From an uncultured Clostridia bacterium (GTDB lineage Bacteria > Bacillota > Clostridia > TANB77 > CAG-508): a stretch of DNA of 28,957 bases. A model generated the notes under the pieces. The model ran no database searches. It worked only from the letters and a program-made list of their open reading frames with translations, and was not told the DNA's origin. The position numbers and the translations under genes are program-made. The DNA lies in assembly GCA_948664205.1 (NCBI GenBank), contig CAPNDH010000016.1, positions 1-28,957 of the forward strand. The letters are read 5' to 3'. This document shows positions 24,073 to 28,957 of this stretch, piece after piece (positions within the stretch are counted from its first letter, which is position 1; every line of letters starts with the position of its first letter).

Positions 24073-25320
24073 GTGAACAAAAAACAAAATAAATTAATAA
24101 AATATAATAGAAAAATATTAATTGGAATAAGTGTTATTGTTCTAATATTAATTTTAGGATTTACAATTGCAAAAAATATAGAAATTCAAACAAAAGCAGA
24201 AAAAGACCAAGAAGTATTGCAAGAGGAGGCGAGCAAAAATAATAATGTGTTAGAAGGCGAAGCGGATAATTCTAATAAACTAAAGCTTAGTATATATATG
24301 GAAAAAGCAGAAGAAAAACTAAAAGAATTAACCGAAGACGAAGTAATAGCACAGCTATTTTTAGTAGGAACGCATACTACAAGTGATTTTGAAAAGCTAA
24401 AAGAAAAGCAATTTGGAGGATATTTATTTTTTGCAGATTTCTTTAAAGATAAAACAGAAAGTCAAATAAAAAGTGAAATAAATAAATTTAATGAAGCATC
24501 AAAATTACCACTTTTAATAGCAGTAGATGAAGAAGGTGGAAGAGTTGTAAGAGTTAGTAGTAATAGCAAACTTATAAATGAACCATTTAAATATTCAAGC
24601 GAAGTATATCAAAGTGGAGGGTTTGAGGGTATTAAGCAAGATACAATAAATAAAAGCAAATTCTTGAGTAACTTAGGAATTAACTTAAACTTAGCACCAG
24701 TAGTAGACATATGTGAAAAAGAAACAGATTATATGTATAAAAGGTCATTTAAACAAGGAAAAGAACTAACATCAACTTTTGCAAAAACAGTAATTCAGGC
24801 AAGCAAAGGAAGTAATGTATCATATGCATTAAAACATTTTCCTGGCTATGGAAACAATGTAGACACACATAAAACAACATCAATAGACGAAAGAACATAT
24901 GATGATATATATAATAATGACTTAGAGCCATTTAGAGTAGGAATAGAAGAAGGGGCAGAAGCTATATTAATAAGCCATAATATAGTAACAAGTATAGACT
25001 CACAAAATCCAGCATCGCTCTCTCCTAAAATACATAAGCTGTTAAGAGAAGATTTAAAATTTGAAGGAATTATTATTACAGATGCAATGAATATGGGAGC
25101 AATAGTAAATGAGTATAGTGCGCAAGAAGCAATAGTAGGTGCTATTTCAGCAGGAAATGACATTATAATAGTCACAATAAATAAAGCATCAAAGGAAACT
25201 TATGATGATGTTATAAAAGCAGTAAAAAGAGGAATAGAAAACGGTAAAATTACAAAAGAAGATGTTTATAAAAAAGCTAAAAATATTATTGCTTGGAAGT
25301 ATTACAAGGGGATGTTATAA
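24073..25320 (+). CDS. nagZ: NagZ-like glycoside hydrolase family 3 (beta-N-acetylhexosaminidase)
   Basis: A 415-aa protein with GTG start behind AAAGGAG. Residues about 15-35 form one transmembrane helix, then a linker to about 75, so the enzyme is outside and membrane-tethered. The GH3 N-terminal barrel follows: EVIAQLFLVGT, LIAVDEEGGRVVR, LAPVVDI, the NagZ signature KHFPGYGNNVDTH (about 254-266, catalytic His/Asp pair) and the nucleophile in IIITDAMNMGAI. It should release terminal N-acetylglucosamine from muropeptides or related sugars during wall turnover. Length and lack of the second GH3 domain fit the NagZ type. It lies downstream of an M23 peptidase and prs but has separate signals. 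Confidence 0.9.
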   Translation: MNKKQNKLIKYNRKILIGISVIVLILILGFTIAKNIEIQTKAEKDQEVLQEEASKNNNVLEGEADNSNKLKLSIYMEKAEEKLKELTEDEVIAQLFLVGTHTTSDFEKLKEKQFGGYLFFADFFKDKTESQIKSEINKFNEASKLPLLIAVDEEGGRVVRVSSNSKLINEPFKYSSEVYQSGGFEGIKQDTINKSKFLSNLGINLNLAPVVDICEKETDYMYKRSFKQGKELTSTFAKTVIQASKGSNVSYALKHFPGYGNNVDTHKTTSIDERTYDDIYNNDLEPFRVGIEEGAEAILISHNIVTSIDSQNPASLSPKIHKLLREDLKFEGIIITDAMNMGAIVNEYSAQEAIVGAISAGNDIIIVTINKASKETYDDVIKAVKRGIENGKITKEDVYKKAKNIIAWKYYKGML

Positions 25321-25384
25321 TATAAAGCAATTATCAAAAATTACTTAGTATAGATAATATATGCTAATAATATATAAAAATAGT

Positions 25385-25428
25385 TTAATAAAGCCATTAT
25401 AAGAAATTTCTTATAATGGCTTTATTAA
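25385..25428. terminator. Perfect 22-bp palindrome, bidirectional terminator
   Basis: Arms 25385-25406 and 25407-25428 are perfectly complementary (core AAAGCCATTATAAGAAA) with A/T-runs outside, between convergent genes. Confidence 0.85.
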
Positions 25429-25614
25429 TTAATCTTCAATGCTTAAGTAAACGTATTTCACTTCATTTTGTTTGTTGTATCCATTATGTACCTTGACACG
25501 AACAATATCACCTACATTGACTTTTTCATATAATTCTTCATTATCAATGCAATGCGATTTGCCTTCGTACATTAGATATACATTATATTCTTCGTCGTTA
25601 AATTGGGGTACCAT
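25429..25614 (-). CDS. Small unknown protein with possible upstream CxxC extension
   Basis: A 61-aa open frame (MVPQFNDEEYNVYLMYEG ... GDIVRVKVHNGYNK ... YVYLSIED) with a small beta-barrel/KOW-like feel (GDIVRVKV). I do not recognise the family. The reading frame stays open for 16 codons upstream of the ATG and there encodes PCVLCKT, a CxxC pair immediately before MVPQF, which looks like half of a zinc ribbon. No ATG, GTG or TTG is found in that extension, so either translation starts at a rare ATA/ATC/ATT codon, or the true start has been lost, or the cysteines are coincidence. No strong ribosome binding site precedes the ATG. Confidence 0.55.
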   Translation of the reverse strand: MVPQFNDEEYNVYLMYEGKSHCIDNEELYEKVNVGDIVRVKVHNGYNKQNEVKYVYLSIED

Positions 25615-25685
25615 AGTTTTACATAAAACACAAGGTTCGATTATATATTTTTTGCAAAATTATTTATAAAATATGCGAACTTTTG

Positions 25686-25714
25686 TTTACTTATAATTTA
25701 TAATGTGTTATACT
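25686..25714 (+). promoter_or_regulatory. Promoter of the PemK-like gene
   Basis: TTTACT (25686-25691), 17-bp spacer, TATACT (25709-25714) with an extended -10 TGT; the leader is about 15 nt. Confidence 0.65.
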
Positions 25715-25736
25715 TTGAAAAGCGAGGTGATGAATT

Positions 25737-26222
25737 ATGAATGATGAAATTCACAATAATATTAAAGAAACTGAAATTTTATTAAACTATATCAATAATT
25801 CTGATGCTATTCAGTTTTCAGAATGGACTAAAGAAAAAGCAAATTTAAGATATAATGGAAAACTCCCTAAATTTCCAATATATAATAATTTCATTTACTG
25901 GTGCAATCTAGGAATAAATATTGGAAGTGAGCAAAATAAATTAAGACCTGTTTTAATATTAAGGACTTCTAAAAATTCTCCTATATGCACAGTTCTCCCA
26001 TTAACCACAAAAAGACTACAAGACGGTTTTTGGTTTCATATTGATTTAGAAGAAGTTGACTCAACTGTTTTAACTGAACAATTAAAAGTTGTTAGTAAAA
26101 TAAGAATTACAGATCCATATAGAAAAAAGGGAAAGCTAGTTGTTATTACAAAAAATGACTGGAATAAAATTAATTCACAACTTGAAATTTTATATAGGTT
26201 AAGACCAATAAAAGATGAATAA
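25737..26222 (+). CDS. PemK/MazF-family toxin-like endoribonuclease
   Basis: A 161-aa protein. Residues about 50-160 match the PemK/MazF fold: IYWCNLGINIGSEQNKLRPVLIL (split over 53-75), CTVLPLTTK (84-92) and STVLTEQLKVVSKIRI (109-124). The first about 48 residues (ILLNYINNSDAIQFSEWTKEKAN) are an extra helical segment not in classic MazF. MazF-like toxins cut mRNA at short motifs. No protein antitoxin gene precedes it: the upstream intergenic region is about 70 nt beyond a small opposite-strand gene. Two tandem structured RNA candidates follow immediately (26274-26462), raising an RNA-antitoxin possibility. RBS GAGGTGAT. The active-site Arg in LRP is present. Confidence 0.85.
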   Translation: MNDEIHNNIKETEILLNYINNSDAIQFSEWTKEKANLRYNGKLPKFPIYNNFIYWCNLGINIGSEQNKLRPVLILRTSKNSPICTVLPLTTKRLQDGFWFHIDLEEVDSTVLTEQLKVVSKIRITDPYRKKGKLVVITKNDWNKINSQLEILYRLRPIKDE

Positions 26223-26237
26223 AATTCTGAATTTTGC

Positions 26238-26267
26238 TTGACTTTCTGCCATGGAATAGTTTATAAT
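26238..26267 (+). promoter_or_regulatory. Promoter for the first small RNA candidate
   Basis: TTGACT (26238-26243), 18-bp spacer, TATAAT (26262-26267). Transcription would begin near 26274, only a few bases before the conserved box. Confidence 0.7.
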
Positions 26268-26273
26268 TAAATT

Positions 26274-26347
26274 AATAAAACATTAGTGTCCGTTCTAAAA
26301 AGAACGTAATCATTATAATTCGATAGCTCAAAAGGCTATCGTTTTTT
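26274..26347 (+). ncRNA. Structured small RNA candidate, copy A
   Basis: Order of parts: box ACATTAGTGTCC (26280-26291), hairpin GTTCT-AAAA-AGAAC (26292-26305), box GTAATCATTA (26306-26315), terminator CGATAGC / GCTATCG (26321-26341) and T-run (to 26347). It has its own promoter and no open reading frame. Copy B repeats the layout 105 nt downstream. Confidence 0.6.
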
Positions 26348-26383
26348 ATTACATATAATTTTAAATTTTTCATATACTATTAC

Positions 26384-26462
26384 TACATTAGTGTCCATAG
26401 TTTTTACTATGTAAGTCATTAATAGATAAGAAACTCTGTTTTATAGACAGAGTTTCTTTCTT
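26384..26462 (+). ncRNA. Structured small RNA candidate, copy B
   Basis: Box ACATTAGTGTCC (26385-26396, identical to copy A), hairpin ATAGT-TTTT-ACTAT (26397-26410, same geometry, different sequence), box GTAAGTCATTA (26411-26421), terminator AAGAAACTCTG / CAGAGTTTCTT (26428-26458). A TATACT at 26373-26378 could be its -10, with a poor -35. Confidence 0.6.
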
Positions 26463-26507
26463 AATACTGAAATTTTAAAATATTCATAATATATTCAAAA
26501 ATTTTTA

Positions 26508-27315
26508 TTATAAAACTTTCCAATAACCTGATTTATTCGAACCAATTCTTTCAATTATTCTCTTATCTTGTAATTGTTTCAAATATCTTGAAATAGTTGC
26601 TGTTGATATTTTTGTAATTTTACTTATTTCTGGTATTGTATAATTAGGATTATTTGTTAATGTAGCTAAAATTTGTTTTTCTTTAACATTTATCTTATCA
26701 TTTATCTTATCATTTATCTTATCATTTTTTTGTTTATTGTTAGTGGCATATAAAACTGCATAAGTTTCTTGGGTAGTTTCTCTTTGACTTAAAATCATTT
26801 TATCAACAGCTTCATCAATAATTTTAAGCATAAATTCTATAAATTCAGTTGAATTACCAACATTATTGCAATTTTGAATTGCAGTATAATATCCTTCTTG
26901 ATGTTTTCTAATTATGCTCTCAATAGGAATATATTTAAAAAATTCCTTCCAATGAGAAAGTATTGCTGTTTGCCAAAGTCTTGCTGTTCTTCCATTCCCA
27001 TCTGAAAAAGGATGTATAAATACAAATTCATAATGAAAAACAGAAGATAATATTAGTGGATTAACAGTATGCTTTACATTATTCATCCAATAAAATAAGT
27101 CATCCATTAATTATTGATTCAACTTGAAATAGTGATAATTGATTATTTTCAATAGCTAAAGAGGAATGAATTGACTTAATTCTTGTTTTTCTTCTTAATT
27201 CAGGGTATCTATTTAAACTTTCAAAATAATTTGCTTCCCCAATTTTTTCCATTATTTTTGTTGATAAATTTAATATTTTATCTGTTATTGTATATGGTGG
27301 ATAGTTTTCACTCAT
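26508..27315 (-). pseudogene. Fic-domain AMP-transferase gene with internal deletion
   Basis: The ATG at 27315 (RBS GGAGGT) opens 71 codons containing KTRIKSIHSSLAIENNQLSL, whose SLAIEN fits the class II inhibitory motif [S/T]xxxE[G/N]. The frame stops right after ESIING (27100). The remainder runs in another frame from 27107: DDLFYWMNN, FHYEFVFIHPFSDGNGRTAR (catalytic Fic motif, His intact) and a C-terminal winged helix (TIPEISKITKISTATISRYLKQLQDKR). In normal family members about 80-90 residues, holding the first Fic helices and the flap, lie between IING and the DDL segment. They are missing here, probably by recombination between ATGGA repeats, which also shifted the frame. Fic proteins transfer AMP to target proteins; this one is probably dead or a truncated remnant. 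Confidence 0.85.
26694..26727. repeat. 12-bp tandem repeat inside the Fic gene
   Basis: About three copies of TTTATCTTATCA encode an NDKI repeat between the Fic core and the winged helix. A slippage-prone linker whose unit keeps the frame. Confidence 0.8.
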
Positions 27316-27390
27316 TTTAGACCTCCGCTTAGTATTAAATATAATATAATTTATTATATTTATATAAAATGCCTATAACAATAATATTAG

Positions 27391-27510
27391 CGAATAGTGA
27401 AAAATGAAGAGTAAATAGTTAATAGTACAAATGTGCTTATTCCACTTTGTTAAACTATTCACTATTCACTCTTCATTATTAATCATTCACTGCGATGTGA
27501 ACACATCGCA
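27391..27510. repeat. AGTGAATA inverted-repeat element (copy 2)
   Basis: AATAGTGAAAAATGAAGAGTAAATAGTTAA-type arm (from 27394) pairs imperfectly with an opposite arm at 27450-27480, followed by the terminal hairpin TGCGATGTG / CACATCGCA (27491-27510). The reverse complement matches the layout of the 15241-15349 element. Confidence 0.7.
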
Positions 27511-27654
27511 CATTTGGTGCCGTTGACGTAGTTATTTACAACTTTTTTCGGCTCTCATAACGATTGATACAAATATCAATCAATTTACTAAAGTATATCA
27601 TAAATTTTATAAATTGCAATAGTAGAATTAAAAATTTTAGTTTTCATAATCAGG
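27511..27654. other. AT-rich stretch without a supportable gene
   Basis: Contains a small inverted repeat ATTGATACAAATATCAAT (about 27564-27581). A 70-codon open frame starting here on the plus strand runs into the terminator and antisense of the next gene and is not believable. It marks the boundary between the Fic/repeat block and higher-GC accessory DNA. Confidence 0.4.
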
Positions 27655-27685
27655 GTAAAAAAAGAAACCTCTTTCGAGGAAAAGA
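27655..27685 (-). terminator. Terminator of the zinc-finger gene
   Basis: On the minus strand CCTC-GAAA-GAGG (27679-27668), preceded by A-rich and followed by TTTCTTTTTTT. Confidence 0.65.
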
Positions 27686-27710
27686 AATATTTTTCTTTTT
27701 TGGATTAAGG

Positions 27711-28181
27711 TTAATCGTTGTTCTTGTGCCATTCTTCCCAGCACTTTGCCTTGTCGGAATAGAACTTACAATCTGAGATAGAACCTCCCCAGCCTTTACA
27801 TCCAGTTTTGCAACGACTGCACGGCTCATTGCCAATACCACGATTGCGATAGATATAAGGGCAGTACAGTTCTTCCATAGGAGTAGGCTCAACACCTGTT
27901 TTCCATTCTTCATAAGAACAGCCATACTGTGAGAAATGGAGAGTTCTGCCTTCTTCTGTTGTAGTGTCCTTATCTGTATGCACGTATCCGAAACTTCCTT
28001 CAAACACACGGGTTACGCCGTCCATTTCCTTACGTCCTTCAAATTCGTTGTAAGTAAATTCGGTTTTGCCCGTTCCGTGACAATGAGAACATACAACTGC
28101 TGCTCCATCTCTTTCAGCCATTCCTTTGTAAAGTCCAGTTCCTCCACAAGCCTGACATTCGATTATAATAGTCCGTTTCAT
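27711..28181 (-). CDS. DnaJ-type zinc-finger (CxxCxGxG) protein, unknown function
   Basis: About 156 aa. The ATG at 28181 (MKRTIIIECQ) sits directly behind AAGGAGAC and is preferred over an in-frame ATG six codons upstream. Two CxxCxGxG motifs, CQACGGTG (residues 9-16) and CSHCHGTG (31-38), form one DnaJ-like zinc-binding unit without a J domain. The C-terminal half has a second cysteine cluster (CSRCKTGC plus others), suggesting another zinc site. The middle (FEGSFGYVHTDKDTTTEEG) is unrecognised. Base composition is clearly richer in G+C than neighbouring genes, indicating a recent arrival with phage or a mobile element. No function can be assigned. Confidence 0.75.
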   Translation of the reverse strand: MKRTIIIECQACGGTGLYKGMAERDGAAVVCSHCHGTGKTEFTYNEFEGRKEMDGVTRVFEGSFGYVHTDKDTTTEEGRTLHFSQYGCSYEEWKTGVEPTPMEELYCPYIYRNRGIGNEPCSRCKTGCKGWGGSISDCKFYSDKAKCWEEWHKNND

Positions 28182-28283
28182 AGTAGTCTCCTTATCCATT
28201 TAGCATACCACTAAAATGTCAGTGATATTTACTAATGTGGTACATTTGTTATATTTCGCTGTACCCACGAATATTATAATTAT

Positions 28284-28312
28284 ATTATATAACATTTTAC
28301 ATAAAATTGCAA
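28284..28312 (-). promoter_or_regulatory. Promoter of the zinc-finger gene
   Basis: Minus strand TTGCAA (28312-28307), 17-bp spacer, TATAAT (28289-28284). The roughly 100-nt leader includes an ACCAC ... GTGGT inverted repeat near 28203-28243. Confidence 0.65.
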
Positions 28313-28378
28313 GTTTGCACGGCTATATTATGTATAATAAAAATCAAAACATTTTCTAAAGTTCGTTTTATATACATT

Positions 28379-28768
28379 TTACAAATAAATCAATTCACTA
28401 AAAACAATTTCTTCTGCTTGTGCCTTAATAGAGTTCATTATGCCAATCCAGTATAATACATCAGTATTTTTCATATCTTCAGTCAAATCGCTTTTAGCCT
28501 TTAATTCACTAATAATCTGTTGTACTCTATTATCTGCTGTTTCTTGTATTTCTTTTAAGTGTGCATTTAATGTTCCATTCATAAGCATTATGGTATATTC
28601 AGCTTTTTTGTGTTCTTTCAAATAATTTAGTCTCATTCTTCCATACTTATTTAAAACAATTTTTTCTTGTTTAGGTATTGCTAGGTTTGGCATATAGTAA
28701 TCTCCCTCTAAATGATATTCAATACCTGTTCTTTCATCAATTTTTGTTTTTGGTAATTCATTATTCAT
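28379..28768 (-). CDS. tnpV: TnpV family transposon-encoded protein
   Basis: A 129-aa protein starting NNELPKTKIDERTGIEYHLEGDYY and ending IKAQAEEIVFSELIYL, the pattern of TnpV proteins carried by Tn4451-like and other clostridial integrative mobilisable elements. Their function is unknown; they are small helical proteins accompanying resolvases or mobilisation genes. RBS AAAGGAGG lies directly after the stop codon of the upstream partial gene, so the two are an operon. Here it probably marks one end of a mobile element extending past the right edge of the window. Confidence 0.85.
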   Translation of the reverse strand: MNNELPKTKIDERTGIEYHLEGDYYMPNLAIPKQEKIVLNKYGRMRLNYLKEHKKAEYTIMLMNGTLNAHLKEIQETADNRVQQIISELKAKSDLTEDMKNTDVLYWIGIMNSIKAQAEEIVFSELIYL

Positions 28769-28783
28769 AACTTTTTTCCTCCT

Positions 28784-28957
28784 TTAAAATCTGGTATCAT
28801 TATTTTTCTTTTTATTCCTATTTTGCTTATTTTCATCTGGTATAGTTACTTTTCTAGCAATATTGTTAGCAATTTCATTATCGTTGCTATCAAATATGCC
28901 ATTTTTATATAAGTCATCACTAACAATCTTATAGTTATTATCTTTATCATAGCAAAT
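28784..28957 (-). CDS. C-terminal end of a gene cut by the window edge
   Basis: 57 codons open from the right edge to a TAA at 28784, ending in a basic, asparagine/lysine-rich tail (DENKQNRNKKKNN). It contains YKIVSDDLYKNGIFDSNDNEI. Its stop is 15 nt before the TnpV start. Possibly the end of a relaxase, recombinase or other mobile-element protein; the family cannot be told from this fragment. Confidence 0.6.
   Translation of the reverse strand: MCYDKDNNYKIVSDDLYKNGIFDSNDNEIANNIARKVTIPDENKQNRNKKKNNDTRF

Noticed and set aside
26280..26421. Minimal CRISPR-like pair of repeats
   Set aside because: Only two units, with different hairpin sequences in the repeat and separate terminators; no cas genes.
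1..28957. tRNA or rRNA genes
   Set aside because: No tRNA-like cloverleaf with a GTTCRA arm, and no rRNA-like sequence, was noticed on either strand.

Overview
This is low-GC, strongly A/T-ending DNA from a member of the Clostridia (Firmicutes). The T-box leader on aspS, strong AGGAGG-type ribosome binding sites, bifunctional AdhE, a SpoVB/MurJ-type flippase and a TnpV protein all fit a gut anaerobe. Names come from reading motifs, not from a database search.

Layout. Bases 1-2100 hold housekeeping genes: an ITP/XTP pyrophosphatase, a zinc phospholipase-like protein and a CoaD-like nucleotidyltransferase. They end in a perfect 44-bp hairpin that recurs at 21.3 kb. A divergent promoter region at 3.06-3.14 kb drives a PHP phosphoesterase leftward and a three-gene operon rightward (3198-6905). 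Next come adhE (7101-9704), a small lipoprotein, an SH3b-VanW secreted protein, and aspS with its T-box leader (11313-13537). At 13.7-17.7 kb an S1-domain protein and a replication-relaxation-like protein face a VirD4/TraG-type coupling ATPase. A frameshifted flippase, HU, an Rpn-type nuclease, an M23 peptidase, a PRPP synthetase and a NagZ-like GH3 enzyme follow. From 25.4 kb the DNA is accessory: a PemK/MazF-like toxin, two tandem small structured RNA candidates, a deletion-damaged Fic gene, a higher-GC zinc-finger protein, and the TnpV end of a mobile element.

Main discovery candidate. The operon at 3198-6905 encodes an SDR dehydrogenase, a three-domain fusion (acetamidase/formamidase, HisG-like ATP phosphoribosyltransferase, thymidylate-kinase-like P-loop domain) and a PurC/SAICAR-synthetase-like protein. 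SDR + HisG-like + PurC-like is the signature enzyme set of coformycin/pentostatin biosynthesis in actinomycetes (the PenA/PenB/PenC type). The HisG-like and kinase domains sit in one chain with an amidohydrolase-type domain. This suggests a compact pathway for a ring-expanded purine nucleoside or another N1-ribosylated purine product in a clostridium. The PurC-like gene carries a one-base frameshift in an A-run, which could be an assembly error, a real lesion or a switch.

Second candidate. Two about 75-nt elements lie in tandem behind the PemK-like gene. They share an identical 12-nt box, a hairpin with the same geometry but different sequence, a second conserved box, and a terminator at the same distance. 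They look like a duplicated small RNA.

Three genes (PurC-like, SpoVB-like, Fic) are broken by frameshift or deletion. Several families of dispersed hairpins (REP/MITE-like) decorate the intergenic regions.
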